Part shown: positions 34,253-46,108 of the stretch, piece after piece | Layout of the letters: each line of letters opens with the position of its first letter | Position numbering within the stretch: the stretch's first letter is position 1 | Assembly: GCA_008973525.1 (NCBI GenBank) | Contig: WACJ01000520.1 | Span: forward strand, 992,001 to 1,056,000 | Length of the DNA stretch: 64,000 nt | Direction of reading: 5' to 3' | DNA from: Stenopsyche tienmushanensis | Lineage: Eukaryota > Arthropoda > Insecta > Trichoptera > Stenopsychidae | The notes under the pieces: generated by a model | The model's input: the letters and a program-made list of their open reading frames with translations, nothing else | Told to the model about the DNA's origin: nothing | Database searches by the model: none | Program-made: the position numbers and the translations under genes

Positions 34253-36084
34253 TGTCTCGGATATAAATGATCAAACGACTGGATCTTATCGTAATGATTT
34301 TTCAAGATTATATGTTCATCAATTCACCTGAAATCTGATATTTTTTCACTGGTTATATTTGGGTTAGAATATATGAATATGAAAATATCAACCCCACAGT
34401 AAAATAATGCATGATATAACCACTAATGATATATTGTGAAATATTTTTTATTTCGAGCAATATTAAGGCTTGATGACTTCCCTGAACAACACAAATGTTG
34501 TGGTGAAATTATTTTTTGCATTAAATTTCACATTTACAAGTCATAATGGTGCAAATTTTCACATTAAGGCAGATGATATGGGTCAAAGTGAATTGCTGGA
34601 CTGAATTGCGATTTGCTAAAGACGTTGACGAGCAAAAATATTAAAGCATTAGTGGAAGCAATCACAAGTGGAAAATCATGCATGAAAAATGTCGAAAGAG
34701 CAACTCTGCAGTTCTTTGACATCTAATCTAACTGAGCCAATTGCTAAATGTGACGACAATTAAACGGATTGAACGCTTTCGTTTTTGTCCATATTTTCTT
34801 CGATTTTGAGACCAGGAGCTCGAGAGCTACAATAGAAAGATAATGACGTTCGGGTTTTGGTCATCGCACTTGGAATTGAAAGCGATTTCAAGTTTTCCGA
34901 GCGGAAAACTAATGTTGTCGCAAGGTCATCACCGAATCATCAAACCAAAACGACCAGGAACGATGACAATGACTCTGCAGGCTTAATGACATAATAATGC
35001 TAGAAATTCGAGTTCAACAGGTATCACCGGAGCAACGAGGATATCCTTCGGAGATGTGTGATGATCGCAAAGCGTTTTCGGCAAGGAAAGATCCGCGATT
35101 ATATTTTAATTGCGATAGACGGGAAGCAATTTTTGTATTAGTAACAAGGATGATGGATGATCATCATGCGGAAGAAACGCGTATCTTTCGTGGTTTGCAA
35201 TCAAATCCGATTATTTTCGCTTGATTTTCAAATTGGCCGATTTGAATCGCCTGTTTTGTTAGCAATTCCTTGTCAATTGCCTGTATGTAAACATTTAACC
35301 GGGACTGTTCGGAGACAAAATGGCGCCAGGATGCAATCAATGAGGCTTTATGTGTATTTTGTCGCCCAAAATAATAACAGCTAAATATGTGCAGTGACCG
35401 TATGCATTCGGTGGTTCCGCCTTGGTGAACAGCAACCGGATGTGCCCTTCAGGTGTTTCTCACCGGAAGTGACATCATACGTTTCCCCTACTGGTGACGT
35501 GTCTGGTACCCTTGCTGGTTAAAAGGGGAGACTTCCATTAAAAATCCTTGGTAACAGACTAACAACTCAAATTGCGATCAATAGCAAACCGACACGTTTT
35601 AAGTGTTTTTTTTTCAACACCCAACCACAGTACGAGCAATCTTTGAAAATAAATATATATTAGTACTTGTAGGAGGACGCTAACCAGTGTTTTCGATCCA
35701 TCGGATTATGAGATTGCAACATCAGCACTTTTGTGTTTTAAGTAGATTATCGCACAAACAATCTAGAACACTGTGCCACATAACTCATTTACATCATTCG
35801 AACGCAGACAGATGAGCGAAGAATCGACGTTGAATACGTAGCCCTGTATATAAGAAGACATTTTAGAGTCCCCCATAAAAAGCTATAATAGGAAATGACA
35901 CGAAGAACTATGTCTAGAGAGGGCAATCAAATGCTTGGATGATAGAGCAATCGTCTTGAAATCAAATTAAAGAGGTAGGCTATATCATCTAAAAAGCCTA
36001 TAACTACATAAAACGCAGGCGTATGTAATGCGGCCCCTTTTCATTTCACCAGACCAATATGCGCCAATATGGTGCATCCGTTAA
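34253..36084. other. Unassigned sequence
   Basis: AT-rich to 35 kb. A GC-richer part at about 35400-35560 (cttcaggtgtttctcaccgg) has no recognised relative. Open frames at 34997-35224 and 35157-35384 (plus) lack features. Confidence 0.3.
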
Positions 36085-36160
36085 ATGTGTGCACAGCAAC
36101 TCTCCAAAGTTAAATCGCAATCGAATAAATGGTATAGGAATGTATATTCATTTATATATA

Positions 36161-37086
36161 TTAGGTTGTCTCATAAGTTTCTTTCGCAAATGAACACAGA
36201 TCTAATCATAGCCATGGTTGAAGAAAATCCGCGATATACCATTCGCGAAATAGCTAACAAGTTAGAAATTCCACAGACATCCGTCCTTAATCATCTGACA
36301 AAATTGGGCTACATCAATCGTTCAGATGTGTGGCTTCCTCATGAACTGACTGACTCAAATAAACTTCAGCGTATTTCAACATGCGATCTTCTTCTCCAAC
36401 GACATAATAGCCAACCTTTTTTGAAGAGACTTGTCGCTGGAGATGAAAGTTGGATACTCTATGAGAATATCCAACGTAAACGGTCTTGGACCGAGGGTAC
36501 AGAAACTTTAACTGTAGCTAAACCTGGCCTACATCCAAAAAAAGTTTTGCTATTCATTTGGTGGGACTGTAAAAGGGTAGTTTATTATGAGCTACTTCAG
36601 CAAGGTGAAACGATCAATTCAACAAAATATTGTTTCCAACTAGACAATCTAAATGATGCAATTACCAGAAAATGCTTAGAATTAGCGAACAGACGAGGCG
36701 TTGTTTTTCATCACGATAACGCCAAAACCTCATGTGTCTTTGCTCGTCAGAAATAAATTATTATCATTTGACTGGGATGTTTTACCTCATCCTCCATACT
36801 CTCCGGACATTTCCACTTCAGATTATTATTTATTTCTTTCATTGCAAAAATTTTTACGTGGTAAAAATTTTAATTCAAAAAATGATATAAAAACGTACCT
36901 TGATCAATATTTTGCCAACAAATCTGGGAGATTTTGGCAAGAAGGCATTATGAGGCTTCCGGAGAGATAGAAAACGGTAAGAGAACAGAATGGATCATAT
37001 ATTATTCAATACATTTTGATGTAATACCAATTATTGTTTATGTTTTTCTTAGTATGAAAACGAAAGAAACTTATGGGACACCCTAA
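36161..37086 (+). mobile_element. Mariner element with intact terminal repeats and deleted N-terminus
   Basis: Terminal inverted repeats: 36161 ttaggttgtctcataagttt and 37086 (minus) ttagggtgtcccataagttt, 24 of 26 bases equal, flanked by TA on both sides. The transposase frame starts at MNTDLIIAMVEENPRYTIRE almost directly after the left repeat, so the first helix-turn-helix (about 80 residues) is deleted. Then come GDESWI, WWDCK, HHDNAKTS and, after a frameshift at about 36710-36730, PYSPDISTSDYYLF, giving all three catalytic aspartates of the D,D34D class. The total of 926 bp against the usual 1.28 kb agrees with the deletion. Cecropia-type terminal repeats. Non-autonomous. Confidence 0.92.
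36190..36970 (+). pseudogene. Mariner transposase (N-terminally deleted, one frameshift)
   Basis: Cut-and-paste transposase of the Tc1/mariner family acting on its own terminal repeats. Reading order: 36190-36730 gives the second helix-turn-helix (IREIANKLEIPQTSVLNHL), WLPHEL, the first Asp in VAGDESW and the second in VFHHDNAK. A one-base shift then leads to 36730-36970 with the third Asp in YSPDISTSDYY and a terminal stop. In the family WVPHEL and the SPDLxPxDY block are conserved; both are recognisable. It cannot make an active protein as it stands. Confidence 0.9.
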
Positions 37087-37189
37087 TATATAAGATTTGA
37101 GACTGAAACTAAGTTGTAGCTGCTTTTAATAAATATTATATTTACTAAATGCAATGCTTTGAAAGTTGCTATACTTCAATCATTTTCCA

Positions 37190-37312
37190 GCGCTACAATT
37201 TTAGCCACGTCTACCAAAGCTTTAGCCAACTTATATCGAAAGTAGACGACATTTATTTAATAGTAATTAGCGTAAACTACTTGTGGATAAAAAAAAAAAC
37301 TTTGTAGATTTT
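37190..37312 (-). repeat. Dispersed repeat E, copy 1
   Basis: On the minus strand: aaatctacaaag, tccacaagtagtttac, ttaaataaatgtcgtctac, ggctaaagctttggtagacg and tggctaaaa. The same blocks in order are at 48481-48600 and 59649-59735 (plus). An aataaa-like site sits in the middle. Class unknown. Confidence 0.65.
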
Positions 37313-39433
37313 AATTTAATGCCTTTATGTACAATTATTTAGGGTTCAAAAATTGTTAAAACTATGAAATATAATATTAAAATGATAACAATGTGATTCA
37401 TACTATGAAAGCATTGCTCTATAGTCAAGAATTTCATACTCTTTTATAAGGTTTCAGTTCATTACTATACAAAGTAATTTATCCAACGACTTTAAAAAAT
37501 GGGGTTAATTTCAACTGGACGAATGAGCCATTATTTCTGATTTTAATCGATGTAAAATATATATATTTTTTTGGCATCGTTTATTATCATTCAAATCATG
37601 GGAAAATTGTTGGAATTGCAATAGATATGAATATAATATTCGATGTGACCTATTGAAATTCCGAAACCGTTGGAGCGGTTTTGCGGTTGATTGTATAAAG
37701 TAATCAAAGCTTTTTAACCGGATCATGTTCGTTTTGCGTTATTTAAAAATTCGTTGTGCGATTCAAAACCGTGTCAATATCGAAATATTTTTTTCTGGAA
37801 CGCTAAAAGCCTCGCGAGATCATTATTTGCATAATTGCGAACAAATCGGACTGTTTGCCCAGTGTCGAATTTTTAGAATCGGCGGTTTGAAATGTGACCC
37901 GAAAACGCGTTTTAATGTTTGCCCGTGACTGTTGAGTTTATTTTAATTATTCGCGTATGTGATGGGGAAAATGAGTTCAACCGCCGAGCCATATTGTTTT
38001 AAATTTTGGCGTAAAAAGGTTTGTATTTCCTGTGTGAATTCGATATACCGCGGCTCGAAAGTTAGGTCATTTTAAATCGATATGATTTTTTTTGGTTCTA
38101 AGACTTTTGATGTTGGGTCATATAATTATAGGCTTTGTAATATGTGTTTATGGCCCATTGAAGCTGACTTTGATTCTTGCCCATTGTAAACATACTGGTA
38201 GTTATTATAATAGTTTATTGAAGAACTTCTAAAAATACTGATCATTCATCACATATTACTATCGAATTCAAAGATTTAAATCTGGTTCAGTTCTAAATAT
38301 TTATATTAGTTTGGTTATGGGAAAAATTACGGTTTTTCTGGTTTTCGGTTCAGCTCCGGGTGGTTCATTTTTGATTTTTTCAATATGTTTTATAATTATA
38401 ATTTATTAAATGAAAGGATATCAACTTGACGTTTATTGAAATTTAGAGATCCTAGGTTACAGTACATATATAAATCCTGCAGAGTCCCAGTTTGGGTGCA
38501 AAGCAAATAAAACATATAGTAAGTACTACGAGTAGGATTCAAATATAAGCCGGAATTTTGCTGTACAAATTTATTAGCAATATATAAAATACAAACGGAA
38601 TGTCTTATTTTTATACATAGTTTCCTTCATTCCAAATACATTTGTTCTGTCGGATAGGAAGCTTCTTGGTCCCGTCATTGAAAAAAAGGCGAGAAGTAGC
38701 ATCCTCTGTTGCGCAACGCGTATTCTGCATTATATCAACACAAAGATCAACCTAACTCTTTTGTGTAAGACGTGTACCGAACTAAAAAAAACTTTATTTT
38801 CGAATCGTTCCGGTAAAAATAACGGTTTTATCGGTTATTCGTATTTGGTTCATTTCTAGTTCCAAACCCTTATTTAAAGTATTGGATTAATCATTATTAA
38901 GCCTTTTAAGGCACTACATTGGTTATCAGACAAAGGAGATCCCCATGGAAGATTATTCTAGAGATAAATTATTTGTATGTTGTGGTTTTCCATTGTTTTT
39001 CCGATTCTCCATCGTTCAATATATGCTTTTTTATATATTAGATTAAGATTAAGTCAAAGTGCCTAAACTATCTAAACTGCCTTTTAATATTGACATATTT
39101 TTAATTTAATGTTCTCCCACACTCCCTTTCGACACGTTCATCCAGGTGGCCCGCTGGGTGAGCGTTCTAAATAAAACTCGAAGGTCTACCTTCAATATCG
39201 AACGAACGAGGAATTGGATTGTATTCTTGTATTCTGTAGTTCTGTCCCTAGTTCTGTAGTAGATTGTGGCTGCATTATGATGAATTTAAAGTATGTCTTT
39301 CTATCTGTTTGTCTACAATTAAACCAAATTTTGTAATCTCTTCAATATATCATCCTATAATTATGATATTATTGTTTTGATAGAATGAATTTTATTCATA
39401 GGTCCTGTTCTACCTAAAATGCATATTTAAATA
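37313..39433. other. Unassigned AT-rich sequence
   Basis: No recognisable gene or repeat family. Includes an open frame of 67 codons at 37725-37928 without features. Confidence 0.3.
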
Positions 39434-39522
39434 CAGTCAACCCTTCTATAGCCTCGAAATAGGGACTACGCTATAGAAAATTAGGCACCGCAAACGAATT
39501 TGATACTATGGAAAGATTGACT
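39434..39522. mobile_element. Pogo-type MITE, compact complete copy (89 bp)
   Basis: Left end cagtcaacccttctatagcc, preceded by TA; right end tactatggaaagattgact followed by tta. The ends are imperfect inverted repeats. CAGT-like tips with TA target sites are typical of pogo/Tigger elements. Confidence 0.65.
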
Positions 39523-42400
39523 TTAATTAAATTCTAACTTAACCACAAGTATAAAATCATTTTCCTTGAAAAGTTTCCTATTTCCTATTGCCTATATCTG
39601 ATTTTTTTGCAAACAATTCATTAATATTTTAGTTGGTCTAACCAGATTTTACTATTTATATTAATATTTAATTTTCTGACATTTTGCTTCTTCCCATAAG
39701 CCGAATTTGAACTCGAACCTTTATAATAAGAGTTCAAAAACTGACTCATTATACCAGCATTACTTACATAATATAGTTGTAATATAAGATAGATTTTATA
39801 GCTGGTCATTTAAAGAGCTCACTATTCAAATTTCTGAGAAATTTCTCATATGCTAAATGCAAAATATTGCAGTAGGGAAAAATATAATATTTGATGATTT
39901 TTCTCGTATACCAAACCCTTGATTTGCGCGGTTTTCTATGCTATTTAAAAATTGATTGGATGGTATTACATGTATCAGAAAGGAATGCGCTTGTATCCGT
40001 AAAAATGTTACATTCACAGCATTTTAATAGATCACGATACAATTTACAATGCTTACATAAAACAAATCAAATTCCATCAATAACAATGCATCATCGCCTG
40101 ATGTATGATAATTAAACGGCGAAACATTCCAAATAATTAGCATGCCCGCAATAATAAATTCGCGGTGTTAAACGATGGATAAACGATATAAACATTTCCT
40201 GGATTTTAGCATAAATAATTATCGATTTTAAATCGATTGCAAATTAATAAGAACCGACGATAAACGGTGAAAGCGATTTTATGCCGATATTTTTTAATGT
40301 GCAAGACTTTCGTCCGTTCGTAGGCGGAGTCCTCCCTCGATGCGGCCAGAAGTCATACGCAGTCAACCGTAAGGGTCCCAAGGGCAGAACGCTTTTGTAT
40401 ATAAAATTTCAACAGACTCTCACATATGCATACGAAATGCGTTTTGCATATTAAAAATGCTGAAATTTGCAATCGAATGCTCTCCAAGATCCAACGAAAT
40501 TAGACGATATTTGTCGAAATTTGATGCACGTATGCAAAAAGTATGTCATGCACATTTGAGGTCTGATTTTATGATATTTTTCGGTCAAACACGTTGACGT
40601 TGGAAAGATCTCATTTTTTTAAAAATTGTGCTTAAATCGCTATGGATTTATGATGATACAAATATGTAATGGATCTTTAAACGGTCCAAGAATACGACAA
40701 TGCGGCGCTTTGAATTGCAGGGCTTAAGATATGATTCAATTACGGTGGTAAAATATCGTTATGATACATTTTTTAAGAGCGTTATAATGAGGCGTTTGTG
40801 TCATACGATTCGTTACGTTGTATTGGCAAAATTTTGTTATATTTGAGTGAAAAAATATGCTTGGAGTTGATTAACATTGTCACGAAAATGAACATCCAGT
40901 GTCTATTTTTATGGTAATAATCGACTCTCACATGACAATTTTCATTGTTATTGGTGTATTTATATGTTTCCGCCGGTCGTAATGCTTATTGAAAGTGTGA
41001 ATCGCATTATGAGATTGTTTAAACACTATATTTAATGGAGAGTGTTTGATTCGCATTTATGGTTCAAAATTGGCAGACTGAGAAATTTTTACAGACTTTA
41101 TGAATATTTTTATACGAAAATGCCTTTTTGCTTTACAATGGAGTGCATAAATAACACAAACATTGTTGTTTTGCGTATGAAAGTGTCTAAAAGACAAGGA
41201 AGGTAATTTCACGAACATTCAATAAACGTTTCACGCACAATAACTCCCCATTGTCTTATTATGAGGAAGTCAACTTAATTGGAACATTATTAAGACTCAC
41301 CTTCGTCGTTCGTTCGTTGTTTGTTCTTTGATTTAAATAACAAATACCATATACATTTGCTATTTTATAATTTATAATAATAAAAATTTTCACTGGTGTT
41401 TTTTAATCACTGTTCGATGGTGTGTTTGTCACGCGTAATCGGTGGAATTGACGATTTCCACGTGGTATAGTCAGGTGACGGAGTAGGCCTCGCGTCCGAC
41501 TGCGATCAGAGTTGTACTCCGACTGCAGGTCTACAAGTAGAATGTTTTTCCATATTACCAAACAGCCGTGTCTAACAATGCGTAACTTCTTCACTCGGTG
41601 CTACCTGGTTAATAGGCTTCCAATGTTACTTCCATTCAAGAAGACGGACGCAATTTGTATATATATCAGTGCTTATTTCAAAAGAGAAAAATCTCTATAA
41701 CTATATGAACAAAGACGCTAAAATTCAAATTCAAATAATGGCCCTCATGCTAAAACATCACGAATATTTGCCATTGAATTAACAATATTTAATAATTCAT
41801 TCACTATGAGCTGAAAGCCCAAAATTATATTTAAAAGCTGAAAAATCGAATTTATGAATTAAAAAAGTATGAAACGTTCATTTTCGATGTCAAAATGAAA
41901 CTCGGACAGTGTTGTGTTATCGATCATTTTCATTTGAGTAAGCAAGATATTCCCACGCCGATACGCATAGATGATTGATATAATACTAATGAACGTATCC
42001 ATTGATTTATTTTATTATAAAGAGACGGTTAATCGATAATAAAAGTCGAAGAATAAGTCGAAAATAAATTATAGTGTACTCTCGATTAGACTTGTATACA
42101 TAGCGTGCTTATGGACATTGAAAAGGCAATCAATTACGTGCGACATAACGAGCAATCATTTAGCTTAAAAATTGAACTAGAGATGCTACCCTTCCAGCTT
42201 GCCAGCACTTGCTTGCTCTGTTAGCTTGAAAACCAGCCTCATGTGTATCGGGTAATAGTCTGCCGTTTGCTTATATACTCCCCAAGCAATTGGTCCATAA
42301 AGTAAACACCTCCCTTGTGCTTGTTGTAAAATAACAATACCTGTGGCTTTTAAATTTAAAAAAAGGCAAATTTAAAATCTTCATAGTCTTAGATGCTGTA
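39523..42400. other. Gene-free region, partly of distinct composition
   Basis: No reading frame or repeat copy recognised. About 40100-41200 is less repetitive, with homeodomain-like TAAT sites and octamer-like tttgcata, and about 40310-40400 is GC-richer. This could be regulatory DNA, but nothing in the sequence proves it. Confidence 0.3.
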
Positions 42401-42404
42401 TTTG

Positions 42405-42485
42405 TTTGTCCGCCAATGTTCATCCGTACAAATCCACTTATCTGTCAAGATCGTAGCAATCCGTATGAAGCTTATATTTAATCTC
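42405..42485 (+). repeat. TTAA-type MITE family 1, C-block fragment
   Basis: gttcatccgtacaaatccac, ttatctgtcaagatcgtagc, gtatgaagcttatatttaat align with the C-block at 30270-30350. Confidence 0.45.
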
Positions 42486-42705
42486 GAAAGATATTTAGAC
42501 AGTTGTCATCTGGAAGATATTATAGAAAGACTTTCATAATATCTTCCAGACTTTTCGCCTTTTCGATCTTTTCGCGTCATATCTAGTATACGAAAATAGT
42601 ATACCATCAAGCTCGAACGAGCCAGTTCCCGAGATGAATCATTCTTACATTTAACGTACACAACAATGCAATCGGACATATCCGTCATCTTCTATTAAGG
42701 TTTGT

Positions 42706-42798
42706 TTAACTTTCACAATGCGGATATATCCGTCATACCCACTATGCATGGACTTTGGTCTTGACGGATATATACGTCATATCCACTTATAGGGTTAA
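42706..42798. repeat. 93-bp TTAA-bounded unit with subterminal palindromes
   Basis: Begins TTAACTTTCACAATG and ends cacttatagggttaa. Inside are cggatatatccg and tgacggatatatacgtca. A related ggacatatccgtc lies just upstream at 42674. It looks like a minimal piggyBac-type MITE. Confidence 0.5.
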
Positions 42799-42884
42799 CA
42801 CATACCCTTTCGTCTACGCATATGTGCGTCTTTTGAATACTGTTGGTAGACGCGTGTGACCTGTGCGTCTTTAGTCATATAAAC

Positions 42885-43670
42885 TGCTCATCCTTTGATT
42901 TACGCGGTAGATACGTTCTTCAGAAACCTGCGCAAATAGAACCCGCGTTAAAAAGGCAAGAAATTCATACAAAAATATAAGATAAGTCTTTATATATTTC
43001 TTCATATTGTGCACAAGTATTTCCAAGGTTTCTTTGGAAATTGAGAGCACGTTTCGTGTTTGGATCAATTTTGAACACGATGTTTTCTTGCTAGGTTGAG
43101 AGCGTCATCTACATTTTTTGCAGTAAATAATGACAGTTCGGAGGATTCATCTTTCATCGTTTCGGGTATTAAAACAAAGCCAACTAGTTCCTCTTCGATT
43201 ATAACGTCATCGGTAAATAGTTCTGCGATATCCTTGTCATTTAAATCTTCAAACCCTTCTCCCAATGATTTTGATAAATCAATAATTTGAGAAATATCAT
43301 AATTTCTGGATGTAACAACAATATAAATTGCAACCACTTCTGGCAATATTTGAGCGGTGCGTCTATATTTTTGTATGCCAAACAAACATGGTTTACACAA
43401 TCTAGAATTGTGATTTTTTCCCAAATTTCTGAAACTATCAGCGATTGATCGTCTTCTGTTTTGGTCAAGTATGTAGTAAATTTTGAATATGGCTATTATT
43501 CTTTGAAGGTTGGATTTAAGCTGTAGTGTTTGGTAGTTAAAATATTCCGATTTGCAGCATTGAACATTACAAAACGCATCAAAATACAAAATAAAAAAAT
43601 TCTCGATCGCGTTAAAATGCAAACGCGCAAAAAAAGTATCGCGTAAATCGGGGGATAAGTTTACTTAAAA
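42885..43670 (-). pseudogene. Pogo/Tigger-type transposase relic (DDE_1 superfamily)
   Basis: Minus-strand reading across three frames gives LPNTTA*IQPS (the conserved LPPNTTSxxQPxDQG block), EIWEKITILDCVNHVCLAYKN (the ITILDAVxxIxxAW block) and GFEDLNDKDIAELFTDD near the C-terminus, which is the C-terminal half of a Tigger transposase. The flanks gatttacgcggtagatacgt (42896) and cgcgtaaatcggggga (43639) are the typical Tigger terminal-repeat phrases. Frameshifts and stops make it inactive; the N-terminal DNA-binding part is absent. Confidence 0.75.
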
Positions 43671-43740
43671 CGTTAGATTTTCTATCGCGATTTATGGGTT
43701 TTTTAGAAGCACAATACAGTGGGCGCGCATGTTTTCGTTA

Positions 43741-43758
43741 GGACGTATATATACGTCC
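43741..43758. repeat. 18-bp palindrome ggacgtatatatacgtcc, copy 1
   Basis: Perfectly self-complementary. 15 bp further on is a gagttaa TTAA tip. Copies 2 and 3 are at 44165 and 44209. Confidence 0.9.
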
Positions 43759-43867
43759 TACCCACTTGGCGTGAGTTAATTTTTTTTAGCGATGCTTAGA
43801 GTTTACAAAAAAATAATGAAACATATATTTTTTTATTTATTTAGATACATAAACATACTGCTGTTAT

Positions 43868-43890
43868 ACATATATATATATATATATATG
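43868..43890. repeat. (TA)n microsatellite
   Basis: About eleven TA units. The open frames crossing it on both strands (43792-44145 plus, 43833-44060 minus) are not taken as genes. Confidence 0.9.
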
Positions 43891-44164
43891 CTGTTTTTTG
43901 ATGGCATAGGTTGGCTTTTTACTATGTGTTCTGAACTGAGCATCAATACATCTTTTTTGTCCTTCCATTTCAAAATTATAAGTTTGCCTTTGAATTTTAC
44001 CTTATGCTTACCGCTTACTAAGTATACGTCCACTCCAACACAATACCGAAGTGCAACCAATTTGCTACATATCTTAAATTCATGTCAAAGCATGTATCGA
44101 CAACTCATACATTCGTTAAATAAAAAAAAGTCCCGCCTGCTTTAAGAATCAATATATATTTCGA

Positions 44165-44226
44165 GGACGTATATATACGTCCTAATCAGTTTCAATGCAG
44201 TTTACGCTGGACGTATATATACGTCC
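44165..44226. repeat. Two further copies of the 18-bp palindrome
   Basis: ggacgtatatatacgtcc at 44165-44182 and 44209-44226, with cagtttacgct between and a catttaac tip after the second. These are probably the ends of two abutting TTAA-type elements. Confidence 0.85.
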
Positions 44227-44239
44227 CGATCATTTAACA

Positions 44240-46002
44240 AAGTTGATTAAGAAAGTTAAACAGATGGAATGTTTTTTATAAATTAAACTATTATTATTTG
44301 TTATTTTAAATCTTTTTAATATGATGATTTCTGCTCATCATCAATGATAATATTTCGATTTTTAGCTATTTACCTATTTTTTTGGAATATGGTGCCCTTT
44401 TCTACAATTTCGATCGACATTTATTTGGTCCAAATATGTTTGAGTCATCAAAAAGTCAAGATTTGTAGAATTTAGAATCAATATTAATATTAAATCGGCC
44501 AGTGATGAGCTATCAAATTCATATTTGATGAGAACGAATAGACACAAAAAAACATATTACCATTTAGAATTTAGCAGGACTTGGATAAGGATTGTTTTGG
44601 TTATCATCCATTTTGATTGCATCCATGCTTATCTCAAGCTCATCCCTATTTATTCCCATATCTGATTGTAGATCCAATGCAATTTGTTTGTTGAAAAGGG
44701 TTTTCATTAAAAAATCCGCAGCTAATTTCAGTTTCTTTACATCACTGATAGATTTTTACTTCACTATGTAATTCCATGCTAACCAAATCATTTTCATCGG
44801 CAAGTAATTCTTGAATTCAATCTTTATTTAAATCATTAAGATTATCTATTCATAATGAATTCGCTTAAGTTAAAATGGCATGCAATTCAATTGAATTTAT
44901 TTTTTACAACAATTTGAATTTATACTCGAATTATTATATTTATATAATCGACAGAATAAAAGTGTGTTACCCCTCGTTTATGTAATATATTTACGTATTG
45001 ATGACCAATTAAATTCAATCAGTCGATGTCAATTAAAAAAATGCTTTCGAATACATTTGCATGGGAAAGAAAACGTAAAAATCAATTGGTATGCTCAATC
45101 TTAAAATTTCGATTTGCTTTGCTAAATTCCATTTGCGATATTATTACCCATTGAATTCGCAATACGATCATAGTCAGGTGTGATTATAGCTGATTCTTTC
45201 AATTCGATTCCCCGAATTCCCGCAAATCATCCACGATTGCAAATCAATGACGATTGAAATGAAAGGACGTGTTTGTTTTATCGCTCGTTTATAACAGAAA
45301 GTAGGTCCTTAGACCTAAACGAGGAATCCTTAGAACGCATACGATGCATATTATAGTCCTGTGGACGTGGGAAGCGATCCATGAAACACCTACACTACCT
45401 GGCTTTACTTATAAAGCCTCTTCTCTTTTTTGTGATCATTCCGTGAGTCTACCTGATCTAAGAACCAGTCTGAGAATTGAAATGCCTGTAATTTGATAAT
45501 TTTACTTTGGATTGCTGCATTAAGAGTATGTGCGTTTTTATTGTTGAATTTAAAGAGGCTTGAAGCAGGAAATTGAGGATGTGGCATTAAGATATCCTTC
45601 AGGGCGGTCGTTCTTTGTTACCCAAAAAGGACACAATTTTAAACATAAAAATCCTAATTAAAGTGATTTATCTTTAAAAACAAGATTCAAAGTGTAATGG
45701 GTAATTACATTTTATAATCGTGGGAAACTTCAAAAGACTTTGAATACAATTCATATTTTATTTTGTTTGCTCGAATTGTGTATATTTTTTTAAAGTGAAA
45801 GCTATTGCTGTACATGTCAAATAATATAACTTTATAGCTTACAAAAAGAATGTATTTAATATGCTAAGAGGATAAAATAGATGAGGATCTAACCTGTTAA
45901 TAATGATACTAATATTAGTCGATTCGACTAACACGCAAAAATCTGTAATCGTTAAGCTACAATATAATATAAATACAATATAAGCATAAAGTCTGAAGTG
46001 GG
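44240..46002. other. Unassigned AT-rich sequence
   Basis: No gene or multi-copy repeat recognised. A 60-codon frame at 45405-45587 has no features. Confidence 0.3.
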
Positions 46003-46108
46003 GATGTAGTGTAGTGTAGTCCTGAGGTAGTCTGAAGAGCGAGGTTATGGGAGAGGAGTGGAGTCTTGGAGGTGTCTCAATAATGTAAATGACACAAGTG
46101 ATTCGAAA
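46003..46108 (-). repeat. SINE-like repeat K, copy 2 (inverted)
   Basis: The minus strand repeats 25808-25918 closely: atttcgaatcac (a good B box), tgtgtcatttacatta, cactcctctcccataa, ctcgctcttcagactacctc. The 92-codon frame across it is not a gene. Confidence 0.55.

Larger units (their letters stand above)
42795..43775. mobile_element. TTAA-bounded element carrying a Tigger relic
   Basis: The left side reads ttaacacataccctttcgtc with the subterminal near-palindrome acgcatatgtgcgt. The right side reads ggacgtatatatacgtcc then cacttggcgtgagttaa. The ends are related to other TTAA units here, suggesting one element into which, or around which, the pogo/Tigger sequence came to lie. The pairing of these two ends is an inference. 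Confidence 0.4.

Noticed and set aside
43792..44145. 117-codon frame with a hydrophobic start
   Set aside because: It runs through a (TA)n microsatellite and a palindromic repeat; an artefact of low complexity.
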